Shown one piece after another: positions 43,773 to 53,984 of a stretch of DNA of 64,000 nt. Origin of the DNA: Sphaerulina vaccinii. Lineage: Eukaryota > Ascomycota > Dothideomycetes > Mycosphaerellales > Mycosphaerellaceae. Below the pieces are notes generated by a model. That model saw only the letters and a program-made list of their open reading frames with translations, searched no databases and was not told the origin of the DNA. The stretch's first letter is position 1. Each line of letters starts with the position of its first letter. The stretch covers positions 372,001 to 436,000 of the forward strand of contig JAKUDP010000016.1 in NCBI GenBank assembly GCA_022570795.1, read 5' to 3'. A program made the position numbers and the translations under genes.

Positions 43773-44534
43773 TTATATTGGAGCTGAGGAAGTGTTGCCT
43801 TGTCTGGCACCTTTCTTCGAGCGGAAATCTGTCAACTGCTTGCTTTGGATCTTGGTACCACTGTGCAATTGTGCAGCCAGATCGCGATAGAATGATGCTT
43901 GAGTCACTCCTGGCTTGACAAGATGCGCGTTGATCTTTTTGCGAATCTCATCACAGCTATCGAAAACAGCAACGTCGTCTTCATCTTCGCCTGATAAGTA
44001 GACTGAGCTTATATCGGTAGCTGCGGCAGCGCTGCTGGTCGAAGCTGTGGGGGCAGCTTTCGCCTTCTTTGGTGCCTTAACACCGGCGAGCTCTCGCTTC
44101 TTGAAGAATGCCCATGCATTGCTGTAGGTGTCGCTGCCAGATCCGTTCGTGCCATTCTGGCCCAAGAACCTGGCTACGCTGTTCGTGCTCACGCCAATGG
44201 CATCTGCGAACTCGCCCTTCTTCATCTCACCCGATTCGATGAAACGTCTGATGAGGCCTCGCACCTGATTTGGCGTCTTGTCCATGATCATGCCATCCAC
44301 GTCGAAATCATCAGGATCGGCCGATGCTGGAGCTTCTTGGGCTTTGCGCTTCGTTCCGGCTGCTGGCTTTGAGGCTCCTGTAGCTTTGAGATATGCCTGG
44401 TAATTGCCAGTTGAGAAGTATGCTTCGGCAGCCGCACGGTCTCCTGCACTCGCTTTGGCTATGATTTCTTGTGCTCGCAATCGTTCATTCGCCAAACGCG
44501 ATGTAGCATCCCCCAGAGGCTGACGTCCCGACAT
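43773..44534 (-). CDS. DUF7726-like protein with two helical repeats
   Basis: Single exon, 253 residues from the ATG at 44534 (MSGRQPLGDATSRLANERL). Two related helical blocks are separated by a basic/Ala-rich linker: NQVRGLIRRFIESGEMKKGEFADAIGVS...FLGQNG at about residues 82-125 and CDEIRKKINAHLVKPGVTQASFYRDLAAQL at about 195-225. Each has the pattern of a helix-turn-helix-like fungal domain I remember as DUF7726. Basic patches (GTKRKAQE, KAPKKAKA) suggest nuclear localisation. DNA binding is a reasonable inference, not shown. Start chosen over the frame's 44558 ATG because MSGRQPLGD is the typical opening of this family as I recall it. Confidence 0.75.
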   Translation of the reverse strand: MSGRQPLGDATSRLANERLRAQEIIAKASAGDRAAAEAYFSTGNYQAYLKATGASKPAAGTKRKAQEAPASADPDDFDVDGMIMDKTPNQVRGLIRRFIESGEMKKGEFADAIGVSTNSVARFLGQNGTNGSGSDTYSNAWAFFKKRELAGVKAPKKAKAAPTASTSSAAAATDISSVYLSGEDEDDVAVFDSCDEIRKKINAHLVKPGVTQASFYRDLAAQLHSGTKIQSKQLTDFRSKKGARQGNTSSAPI

Positions 44535-45697
44535 GATCGCTGTTGTTCGGGGTACCAAGACTAATGTTCTATGCAGGACTTAGCATCGCCTTCTCCCGCA
44601 TGCCATTCCCAAGCGGCCTTCGTGCAACGACTGGCAGAGACCCTCTCAGACTTGATCAAGCAGTGAGACTGCCGTCCCACAGGCTCGCCATCGATACTGT
44701 CTAGAAGATAGTCATGCATTTCTTGCTCGGTCTCGTGTCCGGTCTTCACTTTGCCATTGCATGTCCAAGTTCTTTTGGTATTCTCGCCACGCCCTAGCAC
44801 GCATATGAGAATTGAGTAGCTTACCTGAAATTCTGCTGTTGAGACTGTGCTAATGATCAGCTCTGACTGCAATGATGAAGAACCTACGAAGAGAATAGAG
44901 TCAAGCGAGAAGATCTGAACGATGCGTTTGACGCGATTGTTGTGACAAGGATTGGTTACGTCTGTGCGCGGGAGTCAAACGCGAAAAGGAGACTGCGTTC
45001 TGCGTTGGCCATCTGACTGATTATCCAATCCACCTTCCGGCTTGTCTCTGCTGTGACAACCCATCTCGTGATGACGGAGTCGTACGACCGCTGCATGGTG
45101 TCAGATCGTTCAGCTGGGAGTGGGATGTCTTTGACTTCCGACAACTTCAGTCCCACATCACCGTACCAACTACGCACATCGATGGAATCGGGATTTCTGG
45201 GGGAGCTGTCTCCTCTACCACACTGCCACAGCCATCTCTGCCATTGCGCATTGGAAAAGGACAAGCATCGTGACTCCGGTTCCACACTGCTACACAGCTC
45301 TTGGGAGTCATCGATCCTACCTCTTCTGCACCCAATCATAACCCGTGGATTCAACGACAAGCTCGCGGCCTGAACCGGCGGTTGTCCAAAAGAGACACCG
45401 CAGAGCGCAGCAACCTCAGTCGCATTTTAGTTGCATGACAAGGTAGGATTACTGCTTCTTCAATGCCAAACCCGTCCTGAGGTTTAGACTTCGTTCATCC
45501 ACCTCTAGTTGAGAATATTCACACACTTTCGTCTCCAACGACCAGACGAGGACGTCGAGGCGGCATCAGCTGAACTCCGTCTCATCGCGAACCCGCCAGC
45601 ACATCGGCATACCACCGCAACATCAGCAAGACCAACCAGAAAATCAGTCACTATTACTTCCCAGTATCACCAAGCTGTAGCAGCAAGCGCATATCAA
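44535..45697. other. Intergenic, 1.2 kb; possible gene remnant 44561-44872
   Basis: Divergent region between the DUF7726-like gene (minus) and the half-zinc-cluster gene (plus). A minus-strand frame at 44561-44872 has four cysteines (TWTCNG, SHCL, SRCT, KSCI) and looks like the end of a small secreted protein, but I find no ATG in frame or a supporting upstream exon. The downstream gene's frame is open to 45509; the ATG at 45698 is preferred. Confidence 0.4.
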
Positions 45698-48328
45698 ATG
45701 GCGCTGTCCACCGACAACTCATTCGAGGCAACCCCAGCCTACATCGTCTACCGCGACACCTCTAACGGCGAGATCGCCGACCCAACCTCGCCTTTGCTCT
45801 TCTTCCCTCCAAAGGACTCGGACGAGCTGTTCGATGCCCTCAGAACAGCTTTCCCACACCTGAGAACACACTCCGAGCGCATGCGAGAGGCTGTCATCCA
45901 ATTCTGCAAAGAGGAGCAGGAGCAGGAGCTGTTCCAGACTTCTCCAGCACTGACCATGGACACCACACCAGGATGGCCATCCGCTCCATCATCGGGCACT
46001 ACATCTGTCTTCAGCAGCCCTGACCTTCTGGATCTCCCTTCTCCAACATCCTTCGCCAACTCTCCACAGACTCAGGCTCCACAGCTTGCCCGAACACATT
46101 CCGTTGCAGCCTCGAGCCAGGCCAGCCCACCATCACTCGATCAGATGACTGGAGTCTTCAGCTTGTCTGCCGAAGCACAGCCAAAGCAGCGCGTGCGACG
46201 AAAAATGACTGAGGCCGAGAAAGTTGAATACCGCAAGCGCCGGATCGTGAAGGCATGCGACAAGTGTGCCAAGAGAAAGCGAAAGTGTCCTCACAAGCAG
46301 GCGCAAATGGAGGTTGTACAGACATCGAAGTCTGGAGCCAAGGTCGCCAAAGCAGTGTCTCGCAAATCGAACTTTGACGTTGACAAAAAGGGGCAGAATT
46401 ACGCAATAGCAGAGCCCATCATGGCTGCTGGGGACTTCGACTTCACAGCCGGCTTGGATATGAGCACGTTCCAGTCCTTTGACGACTTCCCAATGTTCGA
46501 GGATCAGTTCCCTGAATTCACCGTGGACGACCTCATGCACTTCGACCAGCCTGCGAACAACTTCCAACCACAGGACTACTTCACAACCAACTTGTCGCCG
46601 ACCCAGCAGAATGGTTCTAGTGGCAACGAACGTTATGAATTTGGTCTGCCACAGCCTCACAACCCGGTACAGCATGTTCCTGGAGCCAATGGAGATTTGC
46701 AACAGCTAGATACGGATCACAACCTATTGGCCCATGGCCAGGATAGATCCTCGACATCTGGTTCACCACAACAACCACGCCGATCGGGCTTGCGGGTCTC
46801 TACCGGGGCTGAAACCCGAAACAACGTCTTACTTGGAGTGAATCACCAACAAGATGGCTTACTATTACAAGGCGACTTACAAAATGGACGACAAGACGGC
46901 CAACAGAATGTGCCAGGCAATGGCACACTTTGGGAACACTTACGTACAGGCCAGCGAGAACCACCACAACCGACGCACACTGCACACGTGCATGATGCCG
47001 GATGTGGTGAACTATTCGGCTTGGCCCAAGCCAATGGAGTGCTCAAGGAACCACGCCTGAGACCGACGCTTACGCAGACCACCTCGAGGTTGGTCGGGAC
47101 AAGCAAGGCATTACGAACTTTCGCAGGACTTGCCCAGTCAAGTGAAAGTAGATCGCCTTCACGAAGCCAGCCGATCTCCTTGGAACGTGTGGTTGATGCG
47201 CTCAGACACGCGACTGAACATCAACTCAGTACAGGCAGTGGCAGTACGCCACTACCAGTCCAGCATACAAGACCACACTCTGGAACGATAAGCCTGACTG
47301 ACAGCGCGTTACGCAAGTCGTCAAGTACTCGAGCCTTAGATCGGCGCGAAGGACTACTGGCACATCCCACAGCCAATGCTGTCCAACCAGAGCTCAGATT
47401 GCAGACATCTACCTCCGTGTCGCAATCAGGCGGACTCCGAATCGGAACCGCGGCTCTATCACAAGGAAGGCCTCAACTGTCGTTGGTCAACGGCAGTCAG
47501 CAACCACTCCTGGCGTCGAAGTCGATATCAGGAATTGCTTCTTCTGTTCCACTACAACCGGGCAGAAGACCGACAACACTTGGCGAAGGCGTTGCACCAC
47601 TCAGCAGCATATCATCGGAGCTGTTCATGGCCCGCCGTCGCATTCCACGCAAGCCTGGCACCAACCAGAACCACCAGCATACAACCAAAGTCAAAGTGGA
47701 AAGTGGTCAACTTGCAGCTCAAGCCAACGGCGGTGCGTACCCGCGGCTTCAACCGAGAGACTCTCATGCTGCACCAAACGACTCTGGCCGAACACCTGCC
47801 ATCGCCGCTACACCCGTGTCAATTGTCGGCGACCACGCCGTCAACGACGCAAGAGCCATCGATCGCTCTATGGCCGCTCAAGGAGCCTTCACGTTCACTC
47901 CTGCTCCTGAGCAGGCTAGAGCGAGTTATCACATGCTTTGCCGTGACCACCACGGTAGAGAGCCTCAGCAAGACAGACTGCGTGATTACTTCAAGGTCAA
48001 GGATCACCGTGGCAGAAGTCCTATTATGGCTGTTGTGGCAACTCTCGCACTGGTTGCTATGCTCTTTGCGAGCAATCTACCAGCTGTTGCCTTCTCTGCG
48101 GTCTGCTACTTCTCGTTCTTCTCTTTTGAGAAGGAAGAGCTTGTGCAGTGCACAGAGGCAAACAGTTCTTGGCTAGTGAACATCGCACAGAGGACGAGCA
48201 AATCTGAACTCTTCTCGCCTAAGACGGGCAAGAAAGTTGGCTCAGCGTCAAATGTGAACGAAGCATGGCTGAAGGGGTTGATGTATCCTTTCGCCTACTC
48301 TCCGCTGAGATTCGCGACGATGGTCTAA
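45698..48328 (+). CDS. Half-zinc-cluster regulator-like protein with C-terminal membrane hairpin
   Basis: Single exon, 876 residues from the ATG at 45698 (MALSTDNSFEATPAYIVYRD). Residues about 165-195 contain RRKMTEAEKVEYRKRR followed by CDKCAKRKRKCPHK: the first half of a Zn2Cys6 cluster (C-X2-C-X6-C) with its basic stretch, but not the second CX2C half. An acidic aromatic region follows (DFDFTAGLDMSTFQSFDDFPMFEDQFPEFTVDDL split over about 60 residues), resembling a transactivation domain. The next 450 residues are Gln/Ser/Pro-rich. Residues about 770-808 hold two adjacent hydrophobic segments (IMAVVATLALVAMLF, AVAFSAVCYFSFFSF), then a 60-residue polar tail. If translated as one chain, this would be a membrane-tethered regulator. 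The open frame across 2.6 kb supports one exon; a fusion or missed intron near the 3' part is possible. Confidence 0.75.
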   Translation: MALSTDNSFEATPAYIVYRDTSNGEIADPTSPLLFFPPKDSDELFDALRTAFPHLRTHSERMREAVIQFCKEEQEQELFQTSPALTMDTTPGWPSAPSSGTTSVFSSPDLLDLPSPTSFANSPQTQAPQLARTHSVAASSQASPPSLDQMTGVFSLSAEAQPKQRVRRKMTEAEKVEYRKRRIVKACDKCAKRKRKCPHKQAQMEVVQTSKSGAKVAKAVSRKSNFDVDKKGQNYAIAEPIMAAGDFDFTAGLDMSTFQSFDDFPMFEDQFPEFTVDDLMHFDQPANNFQPQDYFTTNLSPTQQNGSSGNERYEFGLPQPHNPVQHVPGANGDLQQLDTDHNLLAHGQDRSSTSGSPQQPRRSGLRVSTGAETRNNVLLGVNHQQDGLLLQGDLQNGRQDGQQNVPGNGTLWEHLRTGQREPPQPTHTAHVHDAGCGELFGLAQANGVLKEPRLRPTLTQTTSRLVGTSKALRTFAGLAQSSESRSPSRSQPISLERVVDALRHATEHQLSTGSGSTPLPVQHTRPHSGTISLTDSALRKSSSTRALDRREGLLAHPTANAVQPELRLQTSTSVSQSGGLRIGTAALSQGRPQLSLVNGSQQPLLASKSISGIASSVPLQPGRRPTTLGEGVAPLSSISSELFMARRRIPRKPGTNQNHQHTTKVKVESGQLAAQANGGAYPRLQPRDSHAAPNDSGRTPAIAATPVSIVGDHAVNDARAIDRSMAAQGAFTFTPAPEQARASYHMLCRDHHGREPQQDRLRDYFKVKDHRGRSPIMAVVATLALVAMLFASNLPAVAFSAVCYFSFFSFEKEELVQCTEANSSWLVNIAQRTSKSELFSPKTGKKVGSASNVNEAWLKGLMYPFAYSPLRFATMV

Positions 48329-49280
48329 GAGAATGAAATCTGGCATGGCGTTGTTTTGACTGGTTTGAGTGCTGCGGTTTAGCGTGTTGACCTCGCCTTG
48401 AGTAGGCTGGAGGCATATTTCCTTGACTATACTTCGTTATTGTTTCGCACGTATGCTTCATAATGTCATAAAACTCGATACATTACCTCTTCTTCCTTCC
48501 GTCTTCTCTTCAAGATGCAGAAATGCCTTCTCGTGATAAGACATGGCGAGGTGTTGCCGCTTATTAGTCATCCTCAACTTTTCCTTTCCATCTCTCAACC
48601 TCAACTCACGCGTCTACACCACGATATGTTCACCACACCATACGCCTTCATGGGCGGCGTCCACACCTCTGCCTCACACAGCTCAGCAGGATCCAGGTCG
48701 ACCCTATGAGCAGGATCCCGGGCCCCTCACATCTCAACATTGAACTCTCACGCTGAGACATACCTGTGCTCAAGCTCGCTCTTATCCCGAATACCGAATA
48801 CGACAAATGCACAGCAGAACTTCATGTCCAATACGTGTGAAATGACGGGCTCGCGCGTTGTCTCGGGGCCGCATTGCCTGCTTAGGACCTAGTTCGTTCC
48901 AGCTTGGCTACAACGCGACGAAGAGCAGCCCGGAAGTCATAGGTATGTGGCAGTAAGTATGACCTTTGGCGAGGCATGAGGAGAAAAGAGCTTCTCGCAC
49001 GAGAATCACTACTCGACTTACGAATGCAGTCATGAATGAAAAGACGAGAGAAGACACCGCGTTTGATCGCTTGTACTGATTATTATAGTCCACATGCCGG
49101 TGGACAGGGCACCATTGCCATCGCCCTGGTGCCCTATCACGACCCCAGTGATAAACTCAATAGTTATACGTACTGTCGCGTAACACGACTGCCACTTGTG
49201 AAACTCCTCCACGCTATGGGGGCGAACTTGCACAATCCGTCCAAGATGATGGAGTGAAAATGATCATTCGATAGCACAGC
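48329..49280. other. Intergenic, 952 bp
   Basis: 3' flank of the half-zinc-cluster gene and promoter of the Zn2Cys6 gene. Small frames at 48515-48743 are not supported. Nothing else seen. Confidence 0.45.
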
Positions 49281-50555
49281 ATGCCACCGAAACGAGGAGT
49301 CTTCTACGATTGCGCTTGCTGCCGAGAACAAAGGTTGAAATGTGATCGGACGTACCCCAACTGCAAGCGATGTCTGGCGAAAGGCATCCGATGTTCCGGC
49401 GTGCTAGAGCAGAAATCTATCGAGCCAAAAAGTCACGAACTACATCCGTCGCAGACTGATGCCATCAGCACTTTGCGTACTATGCGACAAAGCAAAGAAA
49501 CGGTGTTGACCACATTATTCTTAGGCCAGATCTCGCTGTGCTCGCATGCCGCTGGTCGATTGGCATCCTTCAACCAGAACGGCCTGGGCTTATACTCCAA
49601 GGCGATTGCTGCCATCTCTCAGAATCTACTTGCCTATAGACGCAAAGATGCAGCATTGATGGCAATGGCCCAGGTCGACTATGGAGAAGCTCTAGCGGGC
49701 CTCAACGCGGCTCTGAGCGATCCTGCCCTAAGACTGGAGGACGAGACTCTTATCACTGTTCTGAACATCCAAATGCATGCGAAGGCCACAGGTAGCGGAG
49801 ATCACACGATTGTGCCTCATCTTCTTGGCAGCCTGAATCTGCTGGAAATGCGGCTACAGACTGGCAGAGGTTCTGCTGCGTTGACAGCTGATATCGTGGA
49901 CTGGATTGTGCCGCAATGCATGACTCAACTTCTGGACAACTACAAGGACGCAGCACTGCTAGCAGAGAGCTCCGCGATCTGGAACGGAAATGCGTTACCA
50001 GCAGCCCAGATCTTGCAGGAATGTGCCAACACTGGTGAACTTCGATTGCATTTCTCTTCACTCGCACAGCCAACGGAACGTGATTTGCGGGAGACGATAA
50101 GCAAGGCGCAAGAGATTGACGAAAGACTGGAGCAATGGTTCACTTCCCGTCCATCATGGACCATCATGAAGTCCTCCGAGATCTGCAACTACTCGACATG
50201 CCCATTGACCCGGCAATTCTCCGATCTCAGAGTCTCTCAGGTGTACAATTCGGCACGTATGGCAAGAGTCTGGCTGCATAAGATCATACACCAAGCAGCG
50301 ATGTATCTCGTTGCGCTGGTACCAGGAAACACTCTCCCGGATGCTACTGCTCTGGCACAGAAAAGTGCCCTCGTCGCCTCCGCTATGTTGACAGAGTATA
50401 ACGATACCATCACAGCACATAAGGAAGAGCTATGTGCAAAAGCCGTGTCGAGGAGAGGAGAGGAGTATCGTGTTGTCGGTGCAAGAGCGCTTCTGTGGCC
50501 TGAGCTCGGCATACATTGGGGTCAACCTCTTCAGTCTCCAGGCACCGCAGCGTGA
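49281..50555 (+). CDS. Zn2Cys6 transcription factor, probable 3' frameshift
   Basis: Open frame of 424 residues from MPPKRGVFYDC. The binuclear cluster is complete: Cys residues spaced C-X2-C-X6-C-X6-C-X2-C-X6-C across CACCREQRLKCDRTYPN and CKRCLAKGIRC, residues 11-38. The rest is helical (fungal TF regulatory region style), with LQTGRGSAALTADIVDW and ARMARVWLHKIIHQA. The final part reads ARALLWPELGIHWG then diverges to QPLQSPGTAA and stop. In the +1 frame, from about 50524, the sequence continues LQAPQRDKYELSALCHIDQAAVKLARKDA to 50691, which resembles the normal end of this family after the WP motif. A 1-nt insertion or unseen intron at about 50525-50540 is likely. The transporter-like gene 1.1 kb downstream may be a former target, but that is speculation. 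Confidence 0.8.
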   Translation: MPPKRGVFYDCACCREQRLKCDRTYPNCKRCLAKGIRCSGVLEQKSIEPKSHELHPSQTDAISTLRTMRQSKETVLTTLFLGQISLCSHAAGRLASFNQNGLGLYSKAIAAISQNLLAYRRKDAALMAMAQVDYGEALAGLNAALSDPALRLEDETLITVLNIQMHAKATGSGDHTIVPHLLGSLNLLEMRLQTGRGSAALTADIVDWIVPQCMTQLLDNYKDAALLAESSAIWNGNALPAAQILQECANTGELRLHFSSLAQPTERDLRETISKAQEIDERLEQWFTSRPSWTIMKSSEICNYSTCPLTRQFSDLRVSQVYNSARMARVWLHKIIHQAAMYLVALVPGNTLPDATALAQKSALVASAMLTEYNDTITAHKEELCAKAVSRRGEEYRVVGARALLWPELGIHWGQPLQSPGTAA

Positions 50556-51647
50556 TAAGTACGAACTATCAGCCCTGTGCCACATAGATCAAGCCGCTGT
50601 GAAGCTGGCTCGAAAAGATGCGTGCCCTCGATCATATAAGGACTGTCCCGAGCAGACTGAAGGCGTACTCAACTTGTTATGCACCAGCTGAAGTCCGTAT
50701 GCCTGCTCGTTTTGCGACTATGTGACGCAACAGTATGCATGGCGGACAGAAATACTCCAGACGATCATCGATGGGATACCCGGAAACTATTAACTTCGCA
50801 CATGGCTTACATGGTCTGTCCTGGCCTTCCACGACCAGAAATCTGTCTATCCATATATACCTTACAGATGCAACTCCTTCCTGCAAACGCCGAAGACTAC
50901 TTCAATTGATCGATAGTTGCAATGTGCTACTGTCAAGCAGTAGCATACTGGGGACCGGACTATGCTTCCTGTCTGGAACGATTCGAAGACCAAGCCGGCT
51001 ACATCACCTTCGACTCAGTAGCAGATATCTGCTGAGCCGCTGCTTGAGTCTCCCTAGAAGCAGCAGTAGCTAGACGCTTCCAGACAGCTATACGCGTTCT
51101 GCGACACTACAGTGGTGAAGTCTTGGTCACAGTTGCGGGGAACACTTCCAAAACAGCTCGGCTAAGCACTTGCTTCGGACAACCACACTCCTTCTAGCAG
51201 GCCTCGACCCAAGTGCGCACTGCATACGGATATGTTTCCCGCCACTAAGTTCACGTATAGATCTTACGAATGCTTCCGACTCCTCCCAGGTTATCCCCAC
51301 TTCGTACCACCAAACAGTTCCACGCCGGAAGACCCCTCAATTCAGCTGTTGTGTCTCTTGAACACTAGTTCTGCCCCGGAGAACTTACCCCAGATGTTCC
51401 CCATCTTCTCCAGACATTGGAAAGCGCCAGTGTATCGACCACGTTGTGGCGTTGAGCTCGGCATCGAGCAGCCAGGCCACGCGACAGCACTTCTATACGG
51501 CTACTGTTCCCACCAGCCCTACTTCCTGTTTCAAGTGTCTATATAGACCTCCAACTTCCTCTATGGTTTCATCGATCACGAAGCTCAACTAGCACTCCAC
51601 ACTAGACAGTCGCTCTCACCTTGGGAGTCAGATACTCTTTCCTCGTT
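50556..51647. other. Intergenic, 1.1 kb; out-of-frame C-terminus at its start
   Basis: The first 136 bp (to 50691) carry the probable displaced C-terminus of the Zn2Cys6 gene. The rest includes the transporter promoter. Other frames (50735-51073, 51232-51546) lack domains. Confidence 0.45.
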
Positions 51648-53487
51648 ATGGACTCCACCACCCACAAAGCTCTCGAGGCAAGAGTCGTAGAGAAAGCCAC
51701 GAATGCCGAACATAATGAAGAACGAAGAAAATCTACTAGCTCGATGAAGAAGAACCTCGACCACACCAACATTTCTATGGTATCGCCAGAAAAGACGCAT
51801 CTTGAGATTGCGAATGAGGATAGCGGGAAGTCTATTGACGATATTGCTCCTGGCTGGTTTGTCTGGCTTGTGGCTTTGACGGCCTCCAACGCTGGGGCTC
51901 TTTTCGGTGAGTGGATAGAGACAGAATACATGTCTGGAGATAGACTGGACTATAACGTGTGAGGTACGCAACATGTCTGACTTCATGCAGGCTACGACAC
52001 GGGAATCATCAGCGCTGTGCTTGTCTACCTTGGCACCGATCTTGATGGCCATGTCGCTTCTTCTTCAGAGAAGGAGCTGATCACTTCACTCTGCTCTGGA
52101 GGTGCCTTCGTCGGAGCTATCATCGCCGGCTTGACCGCAGACCAGTTCGGTCGCAAGATTGCTATATATGTCGGCTGTTTCTTATTCATTGCTGGCGCGG
52201 TCATACAAGGCGCGTCATACACGATTGCCCAGATGTCTGTTGGCAGATTGATCGTCGGATTTGGTGTTGGAAGTGCAGCTATGGTATGTGGCAAGCTCGC
52301 ATCTGGCAAAACTGGAGAAAGTATAGCTAATGTGATATCAGGTGGTACCTTTATACATCGCCGAAATCGCGCCTACCAAGGTTCGTGGTCGACTCATAGG
52401 ATTGAACAACATGTCTGACACGGGAGGACAAGTCATCTCTTACGGCATCGGTGCAGCTTTTGCACATGTTCCCAATGGCTGGAGATACATGGTCGGTCTT
52501 GGTGCAGTGCCAGCTATCATTCTTGCAACGCTACTACCATTCTGCCCGGAATCACCTCGCCAGCTAGTCTACCATGGTCGCATCCAGGAAGCCGAAGTCG
52601 TCATCGCGAAGATCTACAAAGGTGCCACAGAAGATCAGGTCCGCTACAAAGTGGCACTCATTGCTGCAGCTTGCGAAGAGGCAAAAGAGCTCAACGAGAG
52701 CTAGTCCAGATGGTCCAAGATCAAGCAATTGCATACGGTGCCCAGCAATCTTCGTGCTCTGATCTGCGCATGCGGTCTCATGGTCATTTCGCAGATGTCT
52801 GGCTTCAACACACTCATGTACTACTCTTCGACACTCTTCGATCTGGTCGGCTTCTCAGATCCAGTCGCAGTCGGCCTTGTGGTTGCTGGAACTAACTTCG
52901 TCATGACCTGGATCAACATGATGCTCGTTGACCCCATCGGACGTCGCAGGATTCTAGTCAGTACTGTATGGGGCATGTCAGCTGGACTGTTAGCTGTCGC
53001 TGTGGCCTTCTCCTTCATCCCGGTCGATACCAAGACTCTCGAGTTGGAAACTGACAAAGTCTCTACACCTGCAATCGTCGTTCTGGTCTTCATCATCTGG
53101 TTTGTGGTCTTCTATGGTGTCTCAGTCGGCAACACAGCTTGGATGAGCACCGACTTCTTCCCAATGGAAGTTCGCGCCATGGGCACAATGTGGATGACTT
53201 GCTCGTGCTGGGGCTCAAACATCATCGTCTCCTCGACCTTCTTGTCAATGATGAAGGGCATGACACCGAGTGGAGCTTTTTGTTTCTATGCCGCGATCTG
53301 TGGTATCGGCTGGGTCTTGATCTACTTCTTCTACCCAGAAGTGTCTGGCTTGACTTTGGAAGAGATCAACGAAGTGTTTAAGCATGGATTTGGTGTCAGA
53401 TATGCTCGCCAACTGAGAAAAGATCGCAGAGAGGAGATTCAGGAGAGGCTGAGGACTCAAGAGAAGACGATCCCGTTGGGTCACTGA
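51648..53487 (+). CDS. MFS sugar transporter, myo-inositol type, with in-frame TAG
   Basis: Exons 51648-51906, 51991-52283 and 52342-53487; about 565 codons including one stop. Introns are GTGAGT...TGCAG and GTATGT...ATCAG. The charged N-terminus (about 65 residues) leads into 12 predicted membrane helices with sugar-porter signatures: GYDTGIISAVLVYLG, GAFVGAIIAGLTADQFGRK, VPLYIAEIAPTKVRGRL, LPFCPESPRQL, FNTLMYYSSTLFDL and VDPIGRRRIL, ending PEVSGLTLEEINEVF. SDTGGQVISYG and the FNTLMYYS run fit proton/myo-inositol symporters (ITR1 type). In the large central loop, TAG at 52702-52704 interrupts the frame (ELNES*SRWSKIKQL) while the same frame continues intact to the end. A CAG-to-TAG change would explain it; the only in-phase intron that could remove it needs a poor GTCCGC donor at 52639. 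Possibly a recent pseudogene. Confidence 0.82.
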
Positions 53488-53984
53488 ACGAGTTGGTCTA
53501 GGGAACGTAATAGGTACGCCAAAAATGATCAGTCGCCGTATTTGCAGCCACCTTCCCGCATAGCAGGATAAACTCCGCCGTGCTGTACCGAGATGTGGCA
53601 TCGTAGCGCGAGATCGGCCCGCATTGTCCTATGTCCTCCTGTGCGTTCGTGCGACCAAGATCAGGAACATGCGTGCAGTTGTGGGGCACGCAAACGGAGA
53701 ACGGGTGCGTGCAGTAATGATGCAACTTGCGAAGTGGGTTGAAAGGACTGTGCTAAAACCTTCACTATCTGCTGAAACATGCAAAGTCAACACGGCATTG
53801 TGTGAAGCGACGCGTCTGCACGCGAAATCGTTGAGCTTCACTTCACTTGATGGCTTTGCGACGCTTTCAAGCCCACACGGATATCTCGCACTTCTCCACG
53901 AGCCGAACTTCTTCGACACAACAACAACATCGACAAACCACATAGTGTTTGCATCACAACCTTACTCCTGCAGCGGCTCTCGCG
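53488..53984. other. Intergenic, 497 bp
   Basis: 3' flank of the transporter and promoter of the next gene. The frame at 53624-54082 overlaps the downstream gene in another phase and is a shadow. Nothing else seen. Confidence 0.4.

Noticed and set aside
44561..44872. Minus-strand four-cysteine frame that could be a small secreted protein
   Set aside because: No ATG in frame and no convincing upstream exon with a signal peptide; a remnant cannot be excluded.
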